Notes: a model not told the origin generated them from the letters alone. A stretch of 10,481 nucleotides of DNA from an uncultured Prevotella sp. (GCA_934281565.1 CAKQXI010000076.1:1-10481); one strand, 5' to 3'. Counted from the first letter of the stretch, positions 1 to 6,629 are shown. Numbers and translations are program-made.

Positions 1-85
1 CTTCCTTTGCGTTCTCAGCCTCAACTGTAGAACGGAATACGAAACGACCGATACGGCCAAATCCGTTAATACCAATTTTAATCAT
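1..85 (-). CDS. gap: Glyceraldehyde-3-phosphate dehydrogenase, N-terminal fragment (partial)
   Basis: The minus strand from 85 to the window edge encodes MIKIGINGFGRIGRF..., the start of the NAD-binding Rossmann domain of GAPDH, including the family signature INGFGRIGR at residues 5-13. Only about 28 residues are present; the rest, with the catalytic cysteine, lies outside. The enzyme converts glyceraldehyde-3-phosphate, NAD and phosphate to 1,3-bisphosphoglycerate in cytoplasmic glycolysis. The ATG at 85 is the natural start because the protein begins directly with the first beta strand, as usual in the family. The leader of about 50 bases is very AT-rich without a Shine-Dalgarno sequence, which fits a highly expressed Bacteroidota gene. 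A promoter lies upstream at 140-170. The gene diverges from mscL. Confidence 0.93.
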   Translation of the reverse strand, partial: MIKIGINGFGRIGRFVFRSTVEAENAKE

Positions 86-139
86 TGTTCTTAATATTTA
101 AATTAATGGTTTAAAATAATTTTCTTTCCTTTTCGAGCG

Positions 140-170
140 CAAAGTTACTAATTTTTTTCTATATTTGCAA
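140..170 (-). promoter_or_regulatory. Bacteroidota-type promoter of gap
   Basis: On the minus strand a TAACTTTG box (140-147) matches the -7 consensus TAnnTTTG. A TTGC box at 167-170 stands 19 bases upstream, close to the usual -33 TTTG. Transcription should begin a few bases downstream, around 133-136, giving a leader of about 50 bases for gap. Box identities and spacing are seen directly; activity is inferred. Confidence 0.75.
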
Positions 171-226
171 CCGAATTGAGTATTAAATAATATAAAAAAG
201 AATGGCAGAGGTTTAATATCCTCCAG

Positions 227-286
227 AAAATGATGCTTAACATATCAGACTGACAACTCTATATTGCAAAATGAAAGCATCATTTT
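227..286. repeat. 12-bp perfect inverted repeat upstream of mscL
   Basis: Arms AAAATGATGCTT (227-238) and AAGCATCATTTT (275-286) are perfect complements separated by 36 bases. They lie in the gap/mscL divergent region, 72-131 bases before the mscL start. There is no obvious gene upstream on the plus strand to terminate and no long T run after the arms. An operator for an unidentified regulator or an mRNA structure in the mscL leader are both possible. The function is unknown. Confidence 0.45.
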
Positions 287-357
287 GATAGGATGTCAAG
301 ACTTGTCCATATATAATAAGGTATAACATTAGCATTAATAATATAAAAGGAAAAAAC

Positions 358-777
358 ATGAGTAACTTATTGAATGAATTCAAACAATTCGCCATGCGTG
401 GAAACGTACTCGACATGGCTGTCGGTGTTATCATCGGTGCTGCTTTCGGCAAGATTGTCAGCTCTGTCGTCGATGACATTATCATGCCTCCTATCGGTTG
501 GCTTATCGGAGGTGTCAACTTCTCCGATCTCAAGATTACGCTGCCATCCGTTGAAGTGGCAGGTGAGAAGATGCAAGCTGCCACCATCAACTATGGCAAC
601 TTCCTACAAACGTGCTTCGACTTTCTCATCGTAGCGTTCTGTATCTTCATGCTCATCAAGATAGTCAATAAAATTGCCAATAAGAAGAAAGAGGGAACTA
701 AAGCTCCCGTGGCACCAGAACCATCTGCTGAAGAAAAGCTCTTGGCTGAGATCCGTGACTTGTTAAAGAACAAATAA
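358..777 (+). CDS. mscL: Large-conductance mechanosensitive channel MscL
   Basis: This is a 139-residue protein, close to the 136 residues of E. coli MscL. MscL forms a pentameric inner-membrane pore that opens under membrane tension and releases solutes during hypo-osmotic shock. The amphipathic N-terminal segment (MSNLLNEFKQFAMRG) leads into TM1 at about 16-45, carrying the family signature NVLDMAVGVIIGAAFGKIV and the DDIIMPPIG turn. A periplasmic loop (about 50-75) follows, then TM2 (about 78-104). A lysine-rich linker and the cytoplasmic bundle helix (EEKLLAEIRDLLK, about 125-137) close the protein. The start is supported by an AAAAGG element about 7 bases upstream of the ATG. It is the only plus-strand gene here and converges on the HicB-like gene. 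No convincing TAnnTTTG promoter was found upstream. Assignment is secure. Confidence 0.97.
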   Translation: MSNLLNEFKQFAMRGNVLDMAVGVIIGAAFGKIVSSVVDDIIMPPIGWLIGGVNFSDLKITLPSVEVAGEKMQAATINYGNFLQTCFDFLIVAFCIFMLIKIVNKIANKKKEGTKAPVAPEPSAEEKLLAEIRDLLKNK

Positions 778-783
778 CATTCT

Positions 784-853
784 CCTAAAGAAAGTATTTT
801 CATGAGGCTCATGAAAGTTCTTTTTTAAGATCTCATGAAATACTTTCTTTAGG
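784..853 (+). terminator. mscL terminator nested in a long inverted repeat
   Basis: Just after the mscL stop, an 8-bp hairpin (798-805 with 809-816, stem TTTCATGA, loop GGC) is followed by GTTCTTTTTT at 817-826, a typical intrinsic terminator for the plus strand. It lies inside a larger inverted repeat. Arm 784-806 begins CCTAAAGAAAGTATTT and pairs with 832-853 over 22 bp with one bulged T. The 9-mer CTCATGAAA occurs at 808-816 and again at 832-840, so the left strand can pair with either copy and the two structures exclude each other. Confidence 0.8.
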
Positions 854-934
854 TCTAACACAGTGCTTCATAACACCATCATGATACAGATTGTTAGAAC
901 GAAAGAATACACTTAAATACTTAGATAGCTCCAA

Positions 935-1126
935 CTATGGTTGCGCCTTACACAATGCCAAATAATCGTCAATTGCTTCTTCAAAATCCTTGCGTAATCC
1001 GTTTATATCCAATCCCTCATAAGTGATTGCATCCTTACTCATGCCAAGGACTTTTCCATAAAGACAATTATCTTCTTCACTATAATCTACACTACCAGTA
1101 TAGCCTTTATATTTCAACAATCCCAT
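935..1126 (-). CDS. Short HicB-like protein (solitary antitoxin-type N-terminal domain)
   Basis: This is a 63-residue protein. Its sequence (LLKYKGYTGSVDYSEEDNCLYGKVLGM... YEGLDINGLRKDFEEAIDDYLALC) matches the HicB-like fold: a YxGxVxYxxEDxxxxGKVxG strand pair, then the helix FEEAIDDYL. Family members of this type usually continue for another 40-50 residues into a ribbon-helix-helix DNA-binding domain. Here the frame stops directly after the helix (KAQP), and none of the three frames beyond the stop resembles that domain. No HicA-type toxin ORF is next to it. It follows the acetyltransferase by 16 bases and has a strong Shine-Dalgarno sequence, so it is probably translated. Possible roles are an orphan antitoxin remnant or a small binding domain. 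The domain assignment is fairly sure; the function is not. Confidence 0.75.
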   Translation of the reverse strand: MGLLKYKGYTGSVDYSEEDNCLYGKVLGMSKDAITYEGLDINGLRKDFEEAIDDYLALCKAQP

Positions 1127-1131
1127 ATTTA

Positions 1132-1141
1132 TTTCCTCCTT
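1132..1141 (-). promoter_or_regulatory. Strong Shine-Dalgarno sequence of the HicB-like gene
   Basis: AAGGAGGAAA lies with its AGGAGG core 8 bases before the ATG at 1126, between the acetyltransferase stop and this start. Such a full anti-16S match is unusual for Bacteroidota genes, which mostly have none. It fixes the start codon. Confidence 0.7.
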
Positions 1142-1142
1142 T

Positions 1143-1694
1143 TTAAAAGTTCTTTTTTACAACTGCAGGATTGCCAGCAGCCATACAATCATCTGGAATG
1201 TCATGAACCACTACACTGCCAGCACCTATGATACATCTGCTGCCAATAGTAACGCCCGGACAAATCGTAACGTTACCTCCTATCCATGTATCATCACCTA
1301 CCTTTATTGGATAACCAGTTTCCACAGGATTTCTTCTTTCCTTGTAATCCATAGGATGCTGGGGAGTGAAGAAAGAACAATTTGGACCTATGAGAACATG
1401 ATTGCCAATCGTGATAAGTCCCTCATCAAGCATGGTGCAATTATAATTGATAAATACATATTCACCAATCTTAATGCTACTACCATGGTCACAATGAAAT
1501 GGAGGACATATTTCCGAAGTCTTGGGAAAATCAGGAATTAGTTTCTCCATTACCTCTCGATAATCCTTATCATCTATTGTCATGGTTTGCAACTTGGCAC
1601 ACAATGCTCTGGCGTGCCGTAAACTGGCAATGACCTCTGGAGCCATAATATCATATAGCTGCTCACTTCTCATTTTCTCTATTTCTGACATCAT
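1143..1694 (-). CDS. Maltose/galactoside-type O-acetyltransferase (left-handed beta-helix)
   Basis: This 183-residue protein has the length of the LacA/Maa/NodL family. These enzymes transfer acetyl from acetyl-CoA to a hydroxyl of a sugar and act as trimers in the cytoplasm. An N-terminal helical Mac domain (about 5-60) precedes hexapeptide repeats of the left-handed beta-helix (about 72-175: IKIGEYVFIN, ITIGNHVLIGPNC, IKVGDDTWIGGNVTICPGVTIGSRCIIGAGSVV). The catalytic histidine is expected at H113 (TPQHPMD), and the DTWIGG and AAGNPAVV motifs are present. The start overlaps no other gene; ATG 1694 or the adjacent ATG 1691 are both possible. It starts 16 bases after the esterase stop, so it is probably in the same transcript. 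The true acceptor is unknown; family members acetylate many sugars, and an O-acetyltransferase beside an esterase may be a detoxification or modification pair (inference). Confidence 0.9.
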   Translation of the reverse strand: MMSEIEKMRSEQLYDIMAPEVIASLRHARALCAKLQTMTIDDKDYREVMEKLIPDFPKTSEICPPFHCDHGSSIKIGEYVFINYNCTMLDEGLITIGNHVLIGPNCSFFTPQHPMDYKERRNPVETGYPIKVGDDTWIGGNVTICPGVTIGSRCIIGAGSVVVHDIPDDCMAAGNPAVVKKNF

Positions 1695-1710
1695 ATCATT
1701 CCAACTCTTA

Positions 1711-2580
1711 TTATTTTATAGACTTCAGATACTCAAAATAACCCTGATAGGCATCATGGAGAGCATAGGGGAATGAGCTCCAATGCTCATAATCCAAATA
1801 TGACTTACGTTTCCATGTCACATTACTTGGCAAATGTTGCTCATCAAGATAATGATATACCATATCACGTGCTGGTTTCCAAGATTTCCAACCATGTCGC
1901 TGTCTTTCTTCACCAGCATCACTAAAGAACAAATATCGCTTCTTACTTTTATCAAAGGTATAATTAACAAATTGAGTAGCAAGCATCAACTTATCCTTAC
2001 CAAATGTTAAGTTGGGTGACAAAAAGAAATAGTCTGTAAATGGGTCATTGGTCATCAAGCACTGAAGCAGAAAAGAGGCACCCAATGAATGACCAATACC
2101 TAAGCTATGGTCTGTGGTACGATAATGAGAACGGATATAGGGTTGAAGCTCATTCTTGACAAAGTTAGCTAAATCAGCCGAATGTCCACCATGTCCATCA
2201 TAGCTCTTAATCGTAGCACTATCTGCTGGCAAGAAATCATCTTGGCGAGTATAAGAGTCTTCCTGTGGGCTGCAAACACCCACAACAATACGACTCTTAC
2301 CATTAGGATTGATAAAAATAGGCCAACTACATTCCATATAGAATTGCTCCATTATTTGGGCATCAAACGTATAAACAACATCAAAGCTTGTTGTATCAAG
2401 CACGTCATATACCGCAGGCAACCTAACAAAAACCTTTCTGTCAAAATCAAAATACTTAGACTTTAACATCAATGTATCTATCCTGCCTGTATAATAAACA
2501 TCTTCACCTTGTGCATTGGCAGCGTATGACATAACACAAGCTACCAATGCAAAAACAATTTTAAATACACTTTGTTTCAT
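1711..2580 (-). CDS. Secreted alpha/beta-hydrolase, putative esterase (Fes/esterase D-like)
   Basis: From the ATG at 2580 the protein has 289 residues and begins with a signal peptide (MKQSVFKIVFALVACVMSYAANA, cleavage likely before Q24), so it acts in the periplasm or outside. It matches the putative esterase family (esterase D / enterochelin-esterase type). The nucleophile elbow is GHSLGAS at 163-169 (Ser165), the acid is probably Asp221 in FFSDAGEE, and the histidine is His266 in DYEHWSSFP. A longer reading frame up to 2631 exists, but it would place 17 charged residues before the signal peptide and overlap the fucosidase gene. AAAGGAGA lies just upstream of ATG 2580 and supports the shorter start. 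The gene follows the fucosidase by 31 bases. A role in deacylating glycans alongside the fucosidase is inferred; the substrate cannot be read from the sequence. Confidence 0.87.
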   Translation of the reverse strand: MKQSVFKIVFALVACVMSYAANAQGEDVYYTGRIDTLMLKSKYFDFDRKVFVRLPAVYDVLDTTSFDVVYTFDAQIMEQFYMECSWPIFINPNGKSRIVVGVCSPQEDSYTRQDDFLPADSATIKSYDGHGGHSADLANFVKNELQPYIRSHYRTTDHSLGIGHSLGASFLLQCLMTNDPFTDYFFLSPNLTFGKDKLMLATQFVNYTFDKSKKRYLFFSDAGEERQRHGWKSWKPARDMVYHYLDEQHLPSNVTWKRKSYLDYEHWSSFPYALHDAYQGYFEYLKSIK

Positions 2581-2611
2581 CTTTCCAATCTCTCCTTTAA
2601 ATTTAAATCTA

Positions 2612-4000
2612 TTATTCCCGAACTTGGGCAAATACTTTCATGCTTTTAATTTGCGGTGTTGCTTTTGCATCTGTCACGACAAGTTTCACCCGAGTAACAA
2701 CAACTGGTTTGAAAGTATCAATATGCTTATGTCCTATATTGGAACCCTCGCTAAGAGGTTGCCAAGTCCCATTGCCATAACCCAATACTTGATATTTCAA
2801 CACTCGCTCGCCTTTGGTTATATCCTCTTGCAAAACAAGATGGTCTACAGCCATCGGCTTCTTCAACTTGACTTGCAACTCATATCCTGTTCCCGAAGTT
2901 TGAGCTATCGGATGACTGTACTTATGACGGATGGCATTGCCAAACTCCTCCATTCTCTTGACATCAACATCAGGAACCAACCCACGATTATCTACGACGA
3001 CACCTAAAAGCATATTCGTATTGCGCCCCACACTGGTCTCATACTTCTTCATCAATTGGTCTACTGTAAATAGCTGGTCATCCTGTCCCTCATGCCAGAA
3101 CCAACCACCTTGGAAAGAACTATTTTTACGCAAAGTAAAATCAGACTCTCCGGGACACCAATAAGGAGCCTTTGGATTTCCATGCAATCCACTGATAGTA
3201 GTGACACCATCGGCAGCAGTAGTAGCATCTGCCGTAGACCAACATGGATATGGAGCTACCCCTTCTTCGTTACCAACCCAACGAACTAAATTAGGATGTC
3301 CAAAAGGACCTTGGAATGCAACTGCCTCTGGTTGGAGTTTCTTTACCAACGACAGTATATCTGCCCCTCCTTTGTCTATGGCTAATACACCACCATCAAA
3401 CCAAATCTCAAACAACTTACCATAGTTGCTCCATAATTCAGTAAGTTGCTTCACCACTATGTCATTATATTCCTGCTGGGTAATCGTAGCAGTAGGCTGA
3501 ACAACGCCCGGATTGTCCACTCTCAGGTAACCATTTGCCGTGGTACTGGCATAAATACCCGGCTTAATACCATACTTTCTACACGAAGCGACAAAATCTT
3601 TCACTATGTCGCCATTGCCATTCTTCCATGGTGAGTGTTTGACACTGTACTCGTGCGCTTCCGTTGGCCATAAGCTAAAACCACTGCAATGCTTTGCGAC
3701 TAAGACTGCATATTTAGCACCCAACTTAGAAGCGGCTTCCAACCATTGATCTGTATTCAATTCGGTAGGATTAAAGACAGAAGGGTCAGGATGAGTACCA
3801 AAATTCCTCCAGTTATACTCTGGCTTATAAACTGGCATATCGAAATGGATAAGGACACCAATCTCGGCATTAGCCCACTCCATTTGGATAGGATTAGGGG
3901 TTACAATGCCTGACTCTTTTTCCACTTGACCAGCAACTATACTGCCAAAGGGAAACAGCCATAAAGCTGCAACTAAAAATAAAAAACTGTACTTCTTCAT
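2612..4000 (-). CDS. Secreted alpha-L-fucosidase, glycoside hydrolase family 29
   Basis: This 462-residue enzyme begins with a signal peptide (about 1-24, MKKYSFLFLVAALWLFPFGS...). The (beta/alpha)8 catalytic domain covers about 35-360: the GVLIHF strand with the conserved His52, AVLVAKHCSGFSLWPT (98-113), and EIWFDGG with the expected nucleophile Asp202. WVGNEEG (241-247) offers Glu245/Glu246 as acid/base candidates about 44 residues after the nucleophile, a spacing like that of the 1,3/1,4-specific GH29-B group. A beta-sandwich domain follows (about 362-462, ELQVKLKKPMAVDHLVLQEDI...). The enzyme would release alpha-linked fucose from host or milk-type glycans in the periplasm. It starts 73 bases after guaA, with a hairpin between. 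Family assignment is sure; linkage specificity is inferred. Confidence 0.94.
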   Translation of the reverse strand: MKKYSFLFLVAALWLFPFGSIVAGQVEKESGIVTPNPIQMEWANAEIGVLIHFDMPVYKPEYNWRNFGTHPDPSVFNPTELNTDQWLEAASKLGAKYAVLVAKHCSGFSLWPTEAHEYSVKHSPWKNGNGDIVKDFVASCRKYGIKPGIYASTTANGYLRVDNPGVVQPTATITQQEYNDIVVKQLTELWSNYGKLFEIWFDGGVLAIDKGGADILSLVKKLQPEAVAFQGPFGHPNLVRWVGNEEGVAPYPCWSTADATTAADGVTTISGLHGNPKAPYWCPGESDFTLRKNSSFQGGWFWHEGQDDQLFTVDQLMKKYETSVGRNTNMLLGVVVDNRGLVPDVDVKRMEEFGNAIRHKYSHPIAQTSGTGYELQVKLKKPMAVDHLVLQEDITKGERVLKYQVLGYGNGTWQPLSEGSNIGHKHIDTFKPVVVTRVKLVVTDAKATPQIKSMKVFAQVRE

Positions 4001-4027
4001 GATTAATAAATTTATTAGGTTCTAATT

Positions 4028-4060
4028 GCCCTCGCAACTCACTCAAGGAGCTACGAGGGC
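4028..4060 (-). terminator. Hairpin between guaA and the fucosidase gene
   Basis: On the minus strand GCCCTCG (4060-4054) pairs with CGAGGGC (4034-4028), and an inner 4-bp stem (GCTC/GAGT, one G-T pair) extends it after a small internal loop. It starts 13 bases after the guaA stop. The sequence after it (AATTAGAACC) lacks a T run, so it is a weak intrinsic terminator at best. It may reduce read-through or mark an mRNA processing or stability boundary. The structure is seen; the function is inferred. Confidence 0.5.
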
Positions 4061-4073
4061 TACATTATGTATT

Positions 4074-5684
4074 TTATTCCCACTCTATTGTCGAAGGTGG
4101 TTTTGAAGATATATCATAGCAAACGCGATTGACACCCTTTACCTTATTGATTATCTCATTGCTTACCTTAGCCATGAAGTCATAAGGAAGATGTGCCCAG
4201 TCTGCCGTCATCGCATCAGTACTTGTCACGGCACGGAGTGCAACAGGATGCTCATAAGTACGCTCATCACCCATCACACCCACAGAGCGAACAGTAGAGA
4301 GCAATACTGTACCAGCCTGCCAAATCTGATCATAAAGCGATACCTCTATCTCACCATTCTGCATATCGGCAGGAACACCAGCAGCCAATACTCGGCGTGC
4401 TTCCTCACCACTCAACTTCACCTTATATTCTCGCAAGCCACGGATATAGATGTCGTCGGCATCCTGAAGTATACGTACTTTCTCTGGAGTTATATCACCC
4501 AAGATACGAACTGCAAGACCGGGACCCGGGAATGGATGACGGGTAATCAAATGCTCTGGCATTCCCATGGAACGACCTACTCGGCGAACCTCATCCTTGA
4601 ACAACCACTTCAATGGCTCACATAATTGGAGGTTCATCTCTTTTGGAAGACCACCTACGTTATGATGACTCTTGATAACCTTGCCTGTAATATTCAAACT
4701 CTCGATACGGTCTGGATAGATAGTACCTTGTGCCAACCATTTAGCACCAGTCTGTTTCTTAGCCTCTGCATTGAATACCTCCACAAAGTCACGACCGATA
4801 ATCTTACGTTTTTGCTCTGGGTCGGTAACACCAGCCAAGTCAGCAAAGAACTTTGCAGATGCATCCACGCCGATAACGTTCAAGCCCAAGCACTTATAAT
4901 CTTCCATCACATCATGGAACTCGTTCTTGCGAAGCATACCATGATCAACAAAGATACAAGTTAAGTTCTTGCCAATAGCCTTGTTCAAGAGAACGGCAGC
5001 AACACTTGAGTCGACACCACCCGAAAGACCGAGGATAACCTTGTCATTACCCAACTCTGCTTTTAACTCAGCTACGGTTGTCTCAACAAATGAATCAGCA
5101 CTCCAATCCTGTTTGCTGCCACAGATGTCAACGACAAAGTTCTTCAATAACTGTGTTCCCTGCAAAGAGTGGAATACCTCTGGATGAAACTGAACTGCCC
5201 AGACAGGTTGCTTGGTTGATGCATAAGCTGCATACTTCACACTGGCAGTAGAAGCAATGCACTTATAATCCTCAGGGATGGCTGTGATGGTATCACCATG
5301 GCTCATCCATACCTGAGAGTTAGGTACAAATCCCTTGAACAAAGGATTTTCTGCATCAAACTGTTCCAAGTTGGCACGACCATACTCACGGGTGCCTGCA
5401 GCCTCAACCTTACCACCATTGGCATAAGAAATAAACTGTGCACCATAGCAGATGCCGAGCACAGGAATACGCCCTACAAACTGGCTCAAATCTACCTTGA
5501 AAGCCTCCTTGTCGTGAACGGAATAAGGACTACCGCTCAAGATGACTCCTATTACTGATGGGTCATCTTTAGGAAACTTGTTGTAAGGCATAATCTCGCA
5601 GAAGGTATCAAGCTCACGAACACGACGACCAATAAGCTGCGTGGTCTGTGAACCGAAATCCAAAATAATAATCTTCTGTTGCAT
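4074..5684 (-). CDS. guaA: GMP synthase (glutamine-hydrolysing)
   Basis: This 536-residue protein converts XMP, glutamine and ATP to GMP in the cytoplasm, the last step of guanine nucleotide synthesis. The class I glutamine amidotransferase domain (about 1-190) shows the triad Cys79 (LGICYGAQ), His167 and Glu169 (QFHPEV). The ATP-pyrophosphatase domain (about 195-400) has the P-loop LSGGVDSS at 220-227, FVDHGM, and RHPFPGPGLAVRILG. The C-terminal dimerisation/XMP-binding domain ends in the invariant SKPPSTIEWE. Compared with E. coli GuaA (recalled), there are roughly 24 extra residues at about 420-447 (VKLSGEEARR...NGEIEV), before LYDQIWQAG. The ORF opens with MQQKIIILDFGSQTTQLI, where such proteins normally begin. 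No clear TAnnTTTG promoter lies in the 93 bases upstream, so it may be read from the upstream sugar-salvage genes. Confidence 0.98.
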   Translation of the reverse strand: MQQKIIILDFGSQTTQLIGRRVRELDTFCEIMPYNKFPKDDPSVIGVILSGSPYSVHDKEAFKVDLSQFVGRIPVLGICYGAQFISYANGGKVEAAGTREYGRANLEQFDAENPLFKGFVPNSQVWMSHGDTITAIPEDYKCIASTASVKYAAYASTKQPVWAVQFHPEVFHSLQGTQLLKNFVVDICGSKQDWSADSFVETTVAELKAELGNDKVILGLSGGVDSSVAAVLLNKAIGKNLTCIFVDHGMLRKNEFHDVMEDYKCLGLNVIGVDASAKFFADLAGVTDPEQKRKIIGRDFVEVFNAEAKKQTGAKWLAQGTIYPDRIESLNITGKVIKSHHNVGGLPKEMNLQLCEPLKWLFKDEVRRVGRSMGMPEHLITRHPFPGPGLAVRILGDITPEKVRILQDADDIYIRGLREYKVKLSGEEARRVLAAGVPADMQNGEIEVSLYDQIWQAGTVLLSTVRSVGVMGDERTYEHPVALRAVTSTDAMTADWAHLPYDFMAKVSNEIINKVKGVNRVCYDISSKPPSTIEWE

Positions 5685-5697
5685 AATATATTTAACT

Positions 5698-5725
5698 TTG
5701 AAATTTGAACATTGAAATTTGAACT
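5698..5725. repeat. 14-base tandem repeat upstream of guaA
   Basis: Two copies of TTGAAATTTGAAC plus one variable base (5698-5711 and 5712-5725) stand in tandem between guaA and the nucleotidyltransferase gene. They lie within the probable guaA leader. The repeats are AT-rich and could be slippage products or unstructured leader; no function is evident. Confidence 0.7.
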
Positions 5726-5752
5726 TTATGATTACCCAATATTACTATTGAA

Positions 5753-5780
5753 TTCTTCACTCTTCGTTCTTCACTCTTCA
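5753..5780. repeat. 14-base tandem repeat spanning the nucleotidyltransferase stop codon
   Basis: Two copies of TTCTTCACTCTTC plus G or A (5753-5766 and 5767-5780) are arranged in tandem. The second contains the TGA stop of the upstream gene (5778-5780). It has the same period length as the neighbouring AT-rich repeat but an unrelated sequence. Confidence 0.7.
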
Positions 5781-6542
5781 CTTTAATTCCTTTAGGAATT
5801 TCTCCGCTTCTTTCAGTGTCTCTTGTTTCCCGACATCCATCAGCTTAAGATTGTTCTTGACATATCCCTCTATGCGAACCTTGTCACAATGCTTGAGATA
5901 GAAGTCCATGATTGGGAACTTATCTGGTTCTTGCTCCATCAATGGGAAGATGGATGGAGCTACCATGTGAATACCAGAGAAAGCATACATCTTATATTCC
6001 TTTGGATTAAGATTTGGATATGGGCTTTTCACTTCGCCAGTCTCTATATTTGTCCATCCTACCAATCTCATGGTATCATCAAAGAGAAGGTAACGCTTGG
6101 TCTTGCGTTCACTTACCAAAAGGCGAGCTGCAAGTGGAGCATCACTATCTTTAGACAGCAAGTCTTTTGTTTCCAATCGATAGAATTTGTTCAAGTCCAC
6201 ATTGCTGAGAATATCGACATTATGGATAAGCACTGGCTCTTGTTGGTCAAAGAGATGCCAAGCCTTTCGGATGCCACCACCTGTCTCCAGCAATTTGTCA
6301 CTCTCGTCACTAATACGAATATCCATACCGAAGCTGTCATTGTCACGAAGATAGTCGATTATTTGGTTCGAGAAATGGTGAACATTCACTACTATGCGTG
6401 TAAATCCAGCATCTTTCAATTGAAAGATGACTCGTTTGAGCAAAGGCTCTCCCCCTACGCTTACCAATGCCTTTGGAATTCTATCGGTAAGTGGCTTGAG
6501 GCGAGTGCCCAACCCTGCTGCGAATATCATTGCTTGCATCAT
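5778..6542 (-). CDS. MurU-like sugar-1-phosphate nucleotidyltransferase
   Basis: This 254-residue protein has a Rossmann-like nucleotidyltransferase fold. The nucleotide-binding signature is GLGTRLKPLTDRIPKAL at 10-26, with Lys24 as the expected catalytic lysine. LLETGGGI (84-91) and HNVD with the metal-binding Asp110 follow. FSGIHMV (188-194) and LMDVGKQETLKEAE (234-247) complete the pattern. It lacks a C-terminal left-handed helix, as in MurU and HddC-type enzymes and unlike GlmU. Such enzymes couple a sugar-1-phosphate to NTP; MurU of Pseudomonas makes UDP-MurNAc from MurNAc-1-phosphate produced by the kinase AmgK. The adjacent upstream gene encodes an AmgK-like kinase fused to a RapZ domain, which favours a MurU-type role in wall recycling. 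Nucleotide and sugar specificity are inferred; a mannose- or heptose-type substrate remains possible. Confidence 0.88.
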   Translation of the reverse strand: MMQAMIFAAGLGTRLKPLTDRIPKALVSVGGEPLLKRVIFQLKDAGFTRIVVNVHHFSNQIIDYLRDNDSFGMDIRISDESDKLLETGGGIRKAWHLFDQQEPVLIHNVDILSNVDLNKFYRLETKDLLSKDSDAPLAARLLVSERKTKRYLLFDDTMRLVGWTNIETGEVKSPYPNLNPKEYKMYAFSGIHMVAPSIFPLMEQEPDKFPIMDFYLKHCDKVRIEGYVKNNLKLMDVGKQETLKEAEKFLKELK

Positions 6543-6561
6543 TCGAATATCAAACTTTCTG

Positions 6562-6569
6562 CAAAGTTA
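6562..6569 (-). promoter_or_regulatory. Candidate -7 box for the nucleotidyltransferase gene
   Basis: TAACTTTG on the minus strand matches the Bacteroidota -7 consensus and is identical to the gap box. It lies about 20 bases before the ATG at 6542, in the 87-base gap after the kinase-RapZ gene. No TTTG stands 19-21 bases upstream, so it could be a weaker secondary promoter within the operon. Confidence 0.45.
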
Positions 6570-6629
6570 CTAAAAATTCTACTACTTTATCCATTAACGA
6601 GCAAATATATCTTTCCATTTACTCTTTTT

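Noticed and set aside
287..357. Promoter for mscL
   Set aside because: AT-rich TATAAT-like strings exist, but neither TTTG-N19-TAnnTTTG nor a well-spaced sigma70-like pair could be found.
237..590. 117-residue minus-strand ORF opposite mscL
   Set aside because: It is a shadow of the well-supported mscL reading frame, with no motif of its own.
854..898. 7-bp inverted repeat TCTAACA/TGTTAGA
   Set aside because: It is too short for its 31-base spacing and has no T run, so chance is the simplest explanation.
854..934. Possible ribbon-helix-helix domain continuing the HicB-like gene after a stop or frameshift
   Set aside because: None of the three frames downstream of the stop codon resembles the expected DNA-binding domain, so no pseudogene continuation is claimed.
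2581..2631. Upstream start of the esterase gene at 2631
   Set aside because: It would put 17 mostly polar and charged residues before a good signal peptide and overlap the fucosidase gene; the Shine-Dalgarno-like AAAGGAGA precedes ATG 2580.
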